NCBI GenBank assembly: GCA_021234155.1
Contig: JAJEKV010000031.1
Span: 551,614 to 615,613 of the forward strand
Direction of reading: 5' to 3'
From: Isoetes taiwanensis
Taxonomy: Eukaryota; Streptophyta; Lycopodiopsida; Isoetales; Isoetaceae
Length of the DNA stretch: 64,000 nt
Under the pieces are notes generated by a model, which was not told where the DNA came from, ran no database searches, and saw only the letters and a program-made list of their open reading frames with translations. Made by a program: the position numbers and the translations under genes. This document shows positions 32,461 to 47,600 of this stretch, piece by piece. The number at the start of each line of letters is the position of its first letter. The stretch's first letter is position 1.

Positions 32461-34615
32461 TTTTGAAAGAAGGTGAGGAAATTTATTATCTCTAAAGAGA
32501 AGCAATCTGCAATTTCTGAAGCAGTCTACGAAATACGAAATCTGGTCTTCACAAAATGCAAAAGCAGTAGTTGAATTTGAAAAGCTAAATATGGCCAAAC
32601 ATGACAAGTTGGTAAGGAGATTGGTTTGCTAGTTTTTCGCTGCATTCCTACATCATGGTAGGCACATTTACATGTACATATTGATAATGGATACTATTTA
32701 CGAAGAAGATGAAGCTGAGCGAACATAGAAATACATCCTGATCCTGCTCTTGAACTTGCATCATTTGCACAGGTGCTCCATTCGAGAACCTAACATCCAT
32801 GCCTAAAAACTTATGTCCCTCAAGACTCTGGAGCAAAAGGTAATAAAATGCTGGACAGTAATTCACAACTTTGTAGTGAATTATGTATCTTCAACACAAA
32901 GATAATATAAAGGAAACCACTTTGCAAGTTCCCATTTGATGCACCTTTTCTACATTGATCCTCAATGCTCTTTTGCTTTTTCAAATTTTTAGATTACGAG
33001 TTTAATCTTTGACAAGGAATGAATAAGATACACTTAGTAATGTTGATTTATATTAGGGGGTAAAAACATAGAGCAAAAGATAGTTGATTACAAAAGTATT
33101 AGCAATATAAGTGCATATATGAAGATGTGCGTTTCATATATTCTAATTCATATATATGGGCACCACAACAAGTGCAATTTAATAATCATCTAGCTAGAAA
33201 ATGCTGATTTATATTCAAACACTAGGACAAAAAATAGCTGATTATATATTTTGTTAAATGGCAGGAGAATTGGGTCAAGATGTTAAACATGTTTGATTGC
33301 ATTTCATATATGCTAAACATGGTTTGATTGCATTTCTTATATGCTATAGTTGACAACCATTGTACTCTACATGATAGCACAAAGCTTTCATTGTGCACCA
33401 TGTGCGACATGGAAGAGAGGCATTGAGACCAAGGTAAAAAATACACATGGTTGAAATTTGTTTTAATTTTACTGAAAGTTGTTTCATGGTCTTTGATAAC
33501 AGGTGCCCCTTTGGACATCGCCAGATGTCAATACATGTCCAAGTAAATCATCATATAATGAGAAAAACTTCTATGTTGGATGTCCATTGATACATTAAAC
33601 CTCCAAACAAGCTTTACAGTTAGGCATGCGATATGGATTATTCATCTTTAAGTTCATTCACCTAGTTACATATATCTAACCATTATTCTAGTGCATAACC
33701 AACTCTCAAGATGGTTTGTTCTTAATTGAGTGCATATTTTGGCAAATAGTTTTTATAATTTTATTTTTTGTTGGGAAAAGAAGGTTTATTAAAAAATAGG
33801 GGTTTTTTTTTGCGTAGTGAACTATTAGAGTTTATATAGCTGAATGCCAGGGTTATCACTAAGGCCTCTGTTGTTGTTTTGAGTGATGCTCATCGTTGGA
33901 GATTTATCTTGAGCCCATCATTTTTTGGAGTAGTATGAAAGGGCTACTACTCTTCCTCTTAATTTCGGATGGCTTCTAGTTCAATGGCCAATTTTGAAAC
34001 AACGAATCGCGGGGGCTCTACCTCATGTCCTTATGAGCATTTTTTTTGAGACTTGTGTGTCTAGGTGGGCTGCATTCTTTACATCAATGTTTCTCATCTA
34101 GAGGCATATGTTCAAAATTTGCAAGAATCCGACTCATCAAGCAAATGAGCATGTTCTTTGCTTTCTTTGCTGGCGAAAAGGCCAATTAATTTGTACATCT
34201 GGGACACTTACAAAACAAGAACAGAAGTATTTCTGCATTGGAATGCAACGATGCACGCAAGTGGGACATCATATGTAAAATGTGGTTGGATTGAGGGGCC
34301 GTGAAGAAGAGATTAATATGGCATTTATGAACGATGGAATTTTCCTAGAGGCAATATTCACAGCACTAGAAAGTGCGCACACACATTCTCCTCGTACTTC
34401 ATTCATAATTTGCTTCATAAGTACTTGCCTTATGGCTCGTTTGAGCCATCTGCTATGTTCATGGTGTGCGTAGTCTAGGTGGCCGGTGTAGTCAAAGTGA
34501 TGTTATTCAAACCAAAGAGTTACAATGAGTTGCATTGACTTACAACTTCAGTTCATGTATGAAAAGACTATGTAGAACTAACAAAGTATCATAATGTACT
34601 CAGTTTTTAGCACAA
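32461..34615. other. Gene-free, AT-rich, with short duplications
   Basis: No gene is supported. Two imperfect duplications are visible: GTTGATTTATATT...GATAGTTGATTA (33,041-33,090) versus GCTGATTTATATT...AATAGCTGATTA (33,201-33,245), and GTTTGATTGCATTTC repeated at 33,291 and 33,321. Confidence 0.5.
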
Positions 34616-34825
34616 GGCAAGGGAATCTAAGAGAATCTTTGGGAATCTAGGGGAGTCTAAGGAAATCTTTTGAGAATCTTTGAGAATCTAGAAGATTCTT
34701 GATGGAATCTTAGAGAATCTAAAGAGAATCTTGATAAAATCTTGGGAATCTAAGAGAATCGCCATAAAATCTCTAAGAATCTATGGCAATTTAGATGGAA
34801 TCTTGGAGAATCTAAGGGAACAATG
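34616..34825. repeat. GAATCT-type degenerate array
   Basis: A run of variants of GGGAATCTAAGGGAATCTTT with a unit of roughly 9-12 bases. It is the same family as 17,280-17,580 and 40,090-40,830, and the reverse complement of 15,590-16,070 and 37,800-38,720. Confidence 0.8.
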
Positions 34826-35090
34826 ACGTGCATTAAAATAACTAGTCATTTGCTCTAGCTTGGTAACTAAATTTGTTTAAAGGGCCTCTTTAACTTAACC
34901 TTATGAATAGTGCAGTTGTTGATTTACTGATTATTGTAGCTCGACACTATTTGGTCTTACTTTGTGTAAAGACATTGTCTAATTCGATTTGGTCTTAGTA
35001 AGCTAAGTCTGGGATGATGGTTTAGGACAAATAACATACTCACCACCCTAACTATCTATACATTTTCGTTTCATCTCATTTTATTTTATC

Positions 35091-35110
35091 CCATTGATAG
35101 TACAAAAACT

Positions 35111-35176
<66 letters not shown>
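35091..35176. repeat. (AT)n microsatellite with conserved flank
   Basis: CCCATTGATAGTACAAAAAC followed by TTGTA and about 64 bases of TA repeat. The same flank occurs at 21,506 and, reversed, at 15,568. Confidence 0.95.
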
Positions 35177-35180
<4 letters not shown>

Positions 35181-36147
35181 CCAACCACTCTACTCCACTC
35201 ATTAGCTTTAGATCACAAGTCATTTCTTAGTTCACAAGTAGTATGCCTAAATCCATGGCAGTCTAAAATTCTTTTTTTGAATGGGGTATTGACTCACAAT
35301 TGTATGGCATGAGCCCACTTGAGTGCCCTTAATAATACCGTAGTCTTGTCTTACTAATTAATACCATAGTTTTGTCTTGCACACACTTTGGCATACAAGA
35401 CCATAGTGTAATTTTAGGAATGAATATTTGGCTTGAAATGGGCATATTCTATCTTTGATAGGCTTGCAACATTTTTAATATATGAATGGTTTAAGGTTTT
35501 CCTTATTCATACTTTGTTCAATATGGGAGTTTATGTACCATTAATAATGCAATGGAATACAATTTCATTAATACCCTGGAGGGCATAGGTAACAAAGAAA
35601 AAAGGATAAATTAATTTATGATGAAAATACTACATGATGGGAATGGATGCACCAAAAGAATACTATTTCCTAGTATTTATCACATCGCCACGTTTTTTTC
35701 TACAAAATGACCATGGGGCACAATACCATGGAATAGTAGCTTTTACTTGTAAGGTTATGTCCACTAAATTTTTCGTTGTCCACGTAGTACTTCGATCCAC
35801 GTCAGCTAATGGGTAAACGATGGCATGAACCCTAAAAACGGAGTGATAATTCAAACCCTAGTTATGGCGGAAGTGAAGAACAACATATATATGGCATTTT
35901 CGATTAAAATGCAGCTGGATAAAGGCGGATTGAATCTTTTCTGTTGCAAAGGACGTTCCAAGCTGGCTTCATCTTGGACCATAAACATCTACAGGTATTA
36001 ATCCGGCGGCTCAGATATGATTTTACCTTTCTTTTAAGAAAAACACTTAAAGCTTAATGTGTCAGGCTTATGGGCAGTTTAAGACATGATACATGGTTAT
36101 GCCATCTATATAAGAATCGTCTACCAGACTTTTACTTAGTGCTAGAA
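35177..36147. other. No gene seen
   Basis: The sequence is AT-rich without protein-like frames of note. Nothing is supported. Confidence 0.4.
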
Positions 36148-36480
36148 ATGGCAGGACGCCCTGAGGGATCCCAGAATAAAGGCCACACTAGGCACAAGCT
36201 CATTGAGATTTTGAGAAAGGCAGGAATAGAGCATCCCTGTCCTCAGCCATCCAAAGCCCAGCTGCTGGAGCTCTGCAAGTTGCATAAAATTGATCCCAAT
36301 AGATGTAGCACCAGTGTGAGCATCACAAAATTCATTCCTACTCTCCAGCCATGTGCAAATTCGGCTGCAAATGTGAACAAGGCTAAAGATATAGCAGGAA
36401 AGGGCATTGATATTGAGTATGTGGCTGATTCAGCAAGTGAGGAGGACGATTTTATTGAAGAGGAGGTTCCACTCAATCAG
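36148..36480 (+). CDS. Hypothetical SAP-like/AT-hook-like protein exon
   Basis: From ATG at 36,148 the frame reads MAGRPEGSQNKGHTRHKLIE, then ILRKAGIEHPCPQPSKAQLL ELCKLHKI, a middle region, and an acidic end (SASEEDDFIEEEVPLNQ) up to CAG|GTCTAT. GRPEGSQNKG resembles an AT-hook-like basic patch. LIEILRKAGI...SKAQLLELCKLHKI resembles a SAP-type helix pair; both are linked to DNA binding. The open frame is intact over 111 codons with good composition. I see no continuation exon that I can name. It may be the first exon of a transposon or host gene. Confidence 0.45.
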
Positions 36481-39250
<2,770 letters not shown>

Positions 39251-39309
39251 ATAAACCATGGGTGCATCGTTTCCACAGGACACATAGAATAATTTTATAA
39301 ATATAATGA

Positions 39310-39319
39310 TATATATATA

Positions 39320-39397
<78 letters not shown>
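39310..39397. repeat. (AT)n microsatellite
   Basis: An almost pure AT run, with one TATTATATA irregularity near 39,326, separating the foldback arm from the first unit of the tandem array. Confidence 0.95.
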
Positions 39398-39400
<3 letters not shown>

Positions 39401-39794
39401 CTTATGTTTGTCCTCCTAAATCCGATAGTTGATGTAGAGATCCCTTAGTCCATTGGCTTTTAGGGGCGTATCCTATAGATGAAAACCAGGAGTTTGTGTA
39501 TAGACTATATGTAGCGATCCCTACGGTCGAGGGTTGATTTGATCACGATGTCCGGTCCAGAATCCTACTACTCACGTTGCTTTGGGACACATCCTGCGGT
39601 GCACATGGCTTTGGGAATTATATGTGTCGATCCTATGGTCGGGTTGTTCTTGATCTTGATAAAATCGATCTAGGACCCTACTACTCATGTTGCTTTAGAT
39701 TTTTGTCACATGGCACGATCTAGGCCCTTGATGGGTCCAAGATCCCCTGACCCACGTTGAATGCTCATCCTTTAAGGAAAGGCTTTTAAAATTT

Positions 39795-39870
39795 TTATGT
39801 TGTGTGGGGGATTTGAACCGGTCATTGATTTGACCCCCATTTTAACCACTAGGCCAAGCATTAATTCTAT
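39795..39870 (-). repeat. tRNA-like Pol III head, tandem unit 1
   Basis: On the minus strand, GCTTGGCCTAGTGGTTAAAA (A-box-like) is followed after about 25 bases by GGTTCAAATCC (B box, 39,809-39,819). It is homologous to 41,450-41,520 and 21,655-21,725. The tRNA fold is incomplete. Confidence 0.65.
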
Positions 39871-40162
39871 GAATAATTTATGTTTCAAATATACTTAAGG
39901 GTAGCAATCGGTTAAGATAAAATGGAGTATAAACATTCCAACTAGTTCAAAAGAGTTCTAGAATGTTGGAAGGCTCTAGAAAGTTCTAGAATCTTCTAGA
40001 AAAGTTCAAAATATTCTAGAAAATTCTAGAACATAATCTGGAGGGAATCTATGAAAATTCTTCCAGAAAGTTTCAAATTGTTCTAATAGGTTCTAGAATG
40101 TTCGAGAATGTAGGAATCCATGGGAAGGTAAGAGAATCTAGGGAAATACTTCCAGCTAGGAT

Positions 40163-40357
40163 TTTTTTTTTTTTTTTTTTTTTTTGAGGGTAAATATTGT
40201 TTTTTTTTTTATTAATAATAATAAAAAGATCTGAGAGAGTCCCCAATGGGACAAATAGGAAGCATTAGGGCTATTATATGGGTTCTCTATGCATCATGAT
40301 GTGCGTACTAAGGGAAGTCCTATTCCACAACAACATAATGGTAGAGAGACCCTATCA
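40163..40357 (-). mobile_element. Truncated LINE/SINE-type retroposon insertion
   Basis: A 195-bp insertion begins with a long T run on the plus strand (a poly-A tail when read on minus). It is flanked by the target duplication CTAGGAT at 40,156-40,162 and 40,358-40,364. The equivalent place in the second unit (about 41,830, TTCTAGGATGTTTTGAAAG) lacks it. Read on minus, it ends with GGGGACTCTCTCAGATC, TTATTATTATTAATAA and poly-A. The length suggests a 5'-truncated LINE or a SINE; the family is unknown. Confidence 0.75.
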
Positions 40358-40929
40358 CTAGGATATTTTGAAAGTCTCAGAATGTTCTAGAAAGTCTTAG
40401 AATGTTCCAGAAAGCCTTAGAATGTTCTAAAAAGTTCTAGAATGTAAAGGAATCCAGGAGAATCTAACGGAATCTAAGAAAATCTCATAAAATGTGAGAG
40501 AATCTAGGAAAATATTTACAAGCCTAAGGGAATCTCTTAAAATCTAGGGGATCTAAGGGAATCTTCATAAAATCTAAGGCAATCTAGGAAAATGTTGATG
40601 AAATCTTAGAGTATCTAAAGGAATCTTTATAGAATCTCTTTGAATCTCATATAATGTAAGGGAACCTAAGGCAATCTCATAAAATCTAAGGGAATCTAAG
40701 GGGATCGTCATAGAATCTTGGAGAATCTACGGAAATCTAATGGAATCTAGAGGGAATCTTATAAAATTTAGAGGAATCTCACGAAACCTCCAAGAGAACC
40801 TTGGTAGAATCTTAGAGAATCTATGAATTTAGAGTATTCTCAAGACATTCTTTTAGAATGTAGGGCACGACAAGAACTTGCAGCATAGGAACATGCTAAA
40901 ACTCTAACATGCACCGTAGGACGCATTAA

Positions 40930-40965
<36 letters not shown>

Positions 40966-41449
40966 ATCATATATATGTTCTTATGTTTGTCGCGCTTATC
41001 CGACCGGGTCGGATTCGAGATCCTACGACCCCGTGGCTTTGGGGCGTATCCTATTTCCGGATGGCTTGGGAGATTCTATATATATTCTATATAGGCGATC
41101 CTACGGTCGGGTTGATTTGATCACGATCGTCGGTTTGAGATCTCTGACTCCCGTTGCTTGGGGACACATCCCTCGGCCCGAGATGGCTTGGGAGTTTCTA
41201 TATAGACTCTATGTAATCGATCCTACGGCCCAGGTTGCTCTTGATCCTGATCGTCGATCCAAGATCCTACGGCTCACGTTGCTTGGCACATATCTTACGG
41301 TCCACATGGCTTTGGGAATTATATGTAATAGATCCTACGGCTCATATTGCTTTTATGTGGTGAGATCTTGATCGTTGATCGAGTCTAAGATCCTAAGGCT
41401 CATGTTGAATGCTCGTTCCTTAAGGAAAGGCTTCTAAAATTTTTTATGT

Positions 41450-41520
41450 TATTGGGGGGATTCGAACCCTAGACCTCAACCCCCCAAACCCCCCACTCTA
41501 ACCACTAGACGAAGCATTAA
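41450..41520 (-). repeat. tRNA-like Pol III head, tandem unit 2
   Basis: The minus strand has GCTTCGTCTAGTGGTTAGAG (A-box-like) and GGTTCGAATCC (perfect B box, 41,458-41,468). The region between is G-rich (GGGGGGTTTGGGGGG on minus). It is the best preserved of the three heads. Confidence 0.7.
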
Positions 41521-42477
41521 TTCCATGAATGATTTATGTTTCAAATATACTTAAGGGTAATGTTCTAATTAAGATAAAATAGAATATAACATTCTAGATA
41601 GTTCAAGAAAGTTCTAGAATGTTCTGGAGGCTCTAGAAAGTTCTAAAATCTTCTAGAATGTTCTAGAAAGTTCCAGAATATTCTAGAATATTCTAGAATA
41701 TAAGAGAATCTAGGGGGAATTTAAGAGAATCCTTCCAGAAAGTCCCAAATTGTTCTAATAAGTTCTAGAATGTAGGGGAATCTTGGAAATGTAAGGGAAT
41801 AGGGAAAATACTTCCGAGAAAAAGTTCTAGGATGTTTTGAAAGTTTCAGAATGCTCCAGAAAGTTCTAGAATGTTCTAGAAATTTCTAGAATGTAAGAGA
41901 ATCCAGGAGAATTAAAGGGAATATAAGGAAATCTCATAAATTGTAAGAGAAGGTAGGAAAATATTTACAAGTCTAATGGTGGAATCTCTTAAAATCTAGT
42001 TGAATCTAAGGAATCTTCATAATATCTAAGGGAATCTAAGAAAATCTTGATGAAATCTTAGAGTTTTTTTAAAGGTTTTGCAAAGAGCCACAATAGAATG
42101 TTCTAAAATGTTTCATAATAAAGGTGTACAATGTAAATCTTGAAAAAAAAAAATGTTCCGGATGCTTTTCTAGGGCAATCTTCACTGAGTCTAAAAATAG
42201 AAAGTGTTTTTAGAAATTTGCTGAGATCCAAAATAGATTATTTTGGAAGGTTCTAAATGCTCATGGGTAAGCACCTCAATCAAAATAGAAAATTCTAAGA
42301 GAATCTAGGGAATCTTCATAGATGCTAAATATAGTACATAGAATGTTGAAGAATATAGAGGAATGACAAGAGAATCTCGAAGAGAATCGTTGAATTTACC
42401 TAGAGCATGGCCAGGCCTTCTTTTTGAAGAACGTGCTAAAAAGCTGGAACAATGCACCGTAGGGCGATGTTAAATTT

Positions 42478-42479
<2 letters not shown>

Positions 42480-42534
<55 letters not shown>

Positions 42535-42563
42535 ATCATATATATGTTCTTATGTTTGTCGCG

Positions 42564-42631
<68 letters not shown>
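42480..42631. repeat. Two (AT)n tracts around the truncated third unit
   Basis: (AT)n at 42,480-42,532 ends unit 2. A second pure run (42,565-42,631) starts right after GTTTGTCGCGC, the beginning of unit 3, and appears to replace the rest of it. Confidence 0.9.
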
Positions 42632-42634
<3 letters not shown>

Positions 42635-42845
42635 CTTGGGAGAAATCCTTAGCGGATAAACACATAGTAACCAGAGAGAAAGTGCAATGAAGCACTTGTA
42701 AATTATTGGAATGAAGTTCATATACTTTTAGGGAGTTTGGACACAAGTAGTAGCGTCTTTCGAGAAGGTTGGCTACCTCAAAGTCGATGGAGGCTCGACC
42801 ATGGTCAATTCCAACGTGATCAACAGCCGTGATGATAGGGGAATC

Positions 42846-43275
42846 TGAAGAGGAGGTGTAAAAGGATGAAGAGCACTATGTTGGACCTAGAAAAGAGCGT
42901 CCCAAGTATTATGGACTTGCTCCATATGATCCTAAGTTGGATTTGAAGGATGGCCAATATTTGATCGTCAGGCCATCAGATGAAGATACTTATCCTATTT
43001 GGTTAGGGTATACCATCTCGAGTGTTTGTAGGGAAGCTAATAACCCTAACAGAAACAAGGTGCGTGTGGAGTGGTGGCGTCCAGTAAGTGGAAAAGGAGT
43101 CATTACTGAAAAAGAGTGCCACAAAGATTGTTTTAATAAGCAATGGAAGTATGATGCAAGTGGATCCGGCCCAATGGGTGGAAATAAAATCCGTGTTGAT
43201 GTCATGGAACCCCAGAAAGGGCAAGGTGGATCCGAGAAAGGGGTGCTTGAAGATTCCAATCTCTGTGAAGGATAA
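42846..43275 (+). pseudogene. C-terminal fragment of a transposase-like protein
   Basis: Downstream of an in-frame TAA (in GAGGTGTAAAAG), the frame reads DEEHYVGPRKERPKYYGLAP, LDLKDGQYLIVRPSDEDTYP then IWLGYTISSVC and VRVEWWRPVSGKG, followed by CHKDCFNKQWKYD, ending near 43,275. This looks like the C-terminal half of a DUF7869-type transposase: the 13-15.5 kb remnant breaks off at (AT)n just where such a region would follow, and this piece starts just after (AT)n. The assignment is an inference from that arrangement. Composition is coding-like and the break is upstream. Confidence 0.45.
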
Positions 43276-44667
43276 AGTTCTGAAGTCACTAGAGAAGATA
43301 GCCGAACAAGCAAAATAAAGTACGAGAGTCCATGAGTATCTTATGATGTGAATCTTACTTTCATTGTATTCCTACTTTCAGTGCATTTTCATTGTATTCG
43401 TGCTTTCATTGTAATCTTACTTTCAGTATATGAGTATCTTACTCTACTTGAATGTGAAATACTGGCTTGTGATTATCTACTTGAGTTACATCTACTTGAA
43501 TGTGGAATACTGGCTTGTGATAAGTGTTAACTTGTAATTTGAGACCTGTTAGAATTAAGGCTGATAATAAAAAGTATTTACATGCAATTCCACATTGTTG
43601 AAATTGGGGTTGTCACTATTTGTAAATTTCAAAATGATGGAATAATTTCAAAATAATGGAATCATGGTTCATGATACAAAACCGACTAGCCCGCAAAGGT
43701 ACAAATTGAATGTCTCTATATAAATCACGAAATAAAGACATTAGCTGATGCGTACAAGTCATCTCTTTAAATTAGAGACAATACATCAAATTAGAAATAT
43801 GCAAAATTTAGACATGCAAACGGTTAAAGTTTGAAGAAATTGAATACCATGTAATAAACAAAGCGAATGACATTTTTCAACTAGAAAGGGTACTAAGAAA
43901 CAGACATGGTAACTAACAAGTAATTCATTTACTCAAAATAACTAGACAAAGTTCGAATCAGTTAATGAGTCGACAGAGTAAAGATGGGTCGAGAAAGAGA
44001 AATGTTCTCAGTGGCCTTGGCCGCCGCAATAAATTTCTTATATAACAAAGAGGACGCCCACGGTTTTGGTTTTGGTTTTGGTGGGGTCTTATTGGTGTCT
44101 CCTCGTTTTATAACAAAGAGGTTAGGTGGGCTTGATCAAAGTAGTACAATTAATTGTTGTGCATCCATAATCACAATTGATAGATAGATTTATCTATCCC
44201 CTTAAAAAGGTATATTTTTGAATTTCATGCAGAATAGTATGGTTTTCTTCTTAGTTTTTAGGTACTTCATGAATTCAATGTTATTGGATGGCATGATTTC
44301 GTTGCTACTTTGCATTGTTGTTTGCTTTTTCAGATGAAGGAAATGACAATAAGTCTTTTCCCTATACCAATTTCTATCCCAGCATTATGTCCAAGTTCTT
44401 TATGTTTCTATTTTAACAGCCTTGGAACAAGTTAGCTGCTTCTTGTTGTTATAGAATCCAAATGTCCCATACCTGCAATCCTATCATCGAAAAGCTGGAA
44501 TCTTTATGCTTCTATTTTAATAGCGTTGGAACAAGTTAGCTGCTTCCTGTTGTTATAGAATTCAAATTCATGTCCCATACCTGCAATCCTATCATCCAAA
44601 AGCTGGGAATCTGTAAGTTCATATCCAAGAGCCCAATAAGTTAAAATATAACCACAATGGACCAAAA
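43276..44667. other. CRK 3' flank with two tandem duplications
   Basis: No gene. 43,440-43,525 holds a duplicated CTACTTGAATGTG(A/G)AATACTGGCTTGTGAT. 44,396-44,612 holds two copies of a unit of about 110 bp beginning TCTTTATGTTTCTATTTTAA. The 44.4-44.6 kb pair lies just beyond the stop codon of the receptor kinase, possibly in its 3' UTR. Confidence 0.65.
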
Positions 44668-47600
44668 CTATCGGGCCTCTAAGGAAGTATATGACATATT
44701 AATCAAGGTGGACTTGTTTTGGTTGGTAGTTATATTCCAGTTACTATTAAGATTTGACTTGTAAACATCTCTCCGTGACTGAGGTTTCTTTGGATTGGTG
44801 ATTGGTTGGTTGGCATATCCCCGCAATATAGCAACAACAAGGCTCATGGGAGGACGATCTCTTGGGTCATCTTGTGTGCATAAGAGTGCAATATGAATCA
44901 ACTTCACTGCCTCACTCTCTGAGGATTTACCAAGCTTCTGATCAATGATCTCCAAACATTGATTCTCATATAGACTCCATGCCTGTGCAACGTGATATTA
45001 TTAGACAAAATACTACATATGTCAAATATAAGAAATCTAAAACTTTACCCAATCTAGAATATAATAGTTAGGCTGACATGTATGGTCTTGGCATTTCCTT
45101 CCACTGATGATCTCCAATAGAACTATTCCAAAACTGAAGACATCGACCTTTACCAAGAGGACACCTTTCATTACATACTCTGGGGCTAAATAACCACTGC
45201 AATTCAGTCATTGGTTCATAAGATTATATGAAAAAATGACAGACCAAGGATTGGTAACATTTTTTCTTCACTTGAAAAGCTATTATCAATCATCTACAAT
45301 CATTTCAATCTTTTTCTTTACTTATACTCCTTTATTACAAGACAGAGCTTTTTATGGAGAAGAATTATGCCAGCCAACATTTATTTACCTATTTATGAGC
45401 CAACATTTATTTACCTATTTATGTAATGACTTCAACCTATCTATCTGGTCTGCAGAGGCTGCACCTTGTTCTCGGAAGATGCTCTGCAGAGTTGATTGGG
45501 CAACTTCTATAGATATGACCCTTCAGGTCAGGATAGGCTATCACCCTTAAGAGAGCACCCAAAATTGCTTCTGTGTTAAAATCCGTACTGGATATATACA
45601 GGTTAAAATATTGATGTCCAAACATAGGTTATGATTGTTTGGCCAAAAAGGTCAAGTTTTTCTCAGAATGATGGCCCTTTTCCAAAACCCTCATTGTTTG
45701 GTCATTTAAGTGTTGTAATGGAAGCTACAGTATCAGGAAAATATACTTACTAAGTTCCTGCAAGATGTGTCTCCGTTGTGCTCCGATCCTGCTCAAATAG
45801 TTTGGACAACCCAAAATCTGATAGGGTGCTATCTAGTAAAATATTGCTACATTTGATGTCCCGATGAACAATGCCTTGCCGTGAGTCTTCATGAAGATAT
45901 GCAAGTCCACGAGCAACTCCTAGTGCAATGTTCCATCTTGTTTCCCAATCAAGAAGCATATCTTCTCCTGCACATCAAAGCACAACACTACCTACTTGTC
46001 TAGGATTTTGAACAGAAATCGCATTAACATTACGGAACTGAAATTGAGGTGCTGACTTACGACGAAGCGCTTTTTCAAGACTTCTGTTTTCCATATATTC
46101 ATACACCAACAAATAATGCTCCTCTTCTGCACAGTACCCTCTTAATTTCACAAGGTTCCGATGCTGAATGCTTCTGATGATCTTCACTTCGTTCAAAAAA
46201 GATTGCTTCCCTTGTGCAGATTGCAGGGAAAGCTGCTTTATTGCTACTTCAGATCCATCTTGCAGGACACCCTAGCATGTTGAATTTTGTCAAGAGAAAA
46301 AAAAGAACAAGAACATAAAAGGTATGCGAACTCTGCGAGCTTATAAATATATAGCTGCAATGCTAAACAATTCCATGAGATGTTTATGGTGGACTCAATA
46401 AAGAAAAACTATAATGCTCCAGAATCTTCTATGGCTTCCTTCCACGAGAACTTAGGCATGGTTCTATGGAGAATTTGCATTTCTGCAGCTTGACTGCATA
46501 CCCCGTTTCTAAGGCTTATTATACCACACTCAACGATAATATGTTGACTTTGATATGTACATATTTTACAGTTGAAGGAAAAAAATCTTATGAAGAAAAA
46601 CCCATTCCATAAAATGCGGAAAATAGTAAAAGTTATCACCTTATATACTTTTCCAAACCCACCCTGACCAATTGCATTTGCATCATTAAAGTTGCGAGTT
46701 GCAGACTTTAAATCATCGTAAGAGAATGGGATTACACCGTCTATCACAAAAGAGGGTAAGCGTTACACTTAAGCCTATAAATTGGAAGTATTAGAATACG
46801 TGTAGAGGAATCCAAATAGGCACGTTGAGATTTAGATCTGACATTACTGCATTATTTTTTCTCCAGATTACAATATTGGCTGCCAAGCTTAAAATGCACC
46901 GTGCAGTACAAGACTTATCCTCAATTTGCTGCACAGATTACATGACCTATGTCTGGCCAAACAAGAAATGGTTTGCATTTACAATTGGACTATGTCATTC
47001 TCAGGTGAACAATGCTGTAACAGCAAAACAAACGTTGGGTTGTCTACCTAGTTTGAATCTTATGCATCTTTTAGGCATTATGCCATCTAATCTGCACCAA
47101 AACGACTCTATGTTTGACCAGCAGGTTCTGTATGCTAACTGATTTTGTAAATTCATATACCACTCAATGACTATATCACTCTTTGCGATGATACTTACAA
47201 ACGGCAAGTCAGAAAAAGCAAAGGCCAAGAAAACAGCACCCTGAAATATGTCATACTATGTTGATACGTTGCTTCCTATTTGGATTATAGGAATAAATGC
47301 CACAATAGAAAGCTTGGTCCATGAAGAGTCATTATTTAAAATCAAGAAAAGTGAGAAGGAAACAAGCATATTTAAACCACAGGTTGGAAGCACAGTCAAT
47401 CCAAGTAGAGTAAGAGATTGAACCATCTGCCCCTTCAAGCAATTTTTTGTAGCTTATTTCTTTTAAATGAGACCAAAAACTAAGGGAAAAAGCACATTTA
47501 TTACATTCACTGAGAAATTTGCTCACCGTCTAGATCTCCATGTTCACGTGTGGTCTTCACCCTTTTCAATCTTCGTTTCCAGATGCAATATGTAGAAACT

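Larger units (their letters stand above)
39398..42565. repeat. Tandem array of a 1.57-kb composite unit
   Basis: Units begin with GTTCTTATGTTTGTC at 39,398, 40,977 and 42,546, so the period is 1,579 and then 1,569 bases; the third is cut after about 20 bases by (AT)n. Each full unit has, in order: a block with repeats of GATCCTACGG-type sequence; a minus-strand tRNA-like head; a TTCTAGAATGTTCTAGAAAG array; a GGAATCT array; GCACCGTAGG; (AT)n; and ATCAATCATATATAT. The copies are diverged but collinear. No coding gene is supported. Confidence 0.85.

Noticed and set aside
43984-44187. 67-residue ORF with GFGFGFGG
   Set aside because: Short, no homology recognised, in the 3' flank of the receptor kinase; probably chance.
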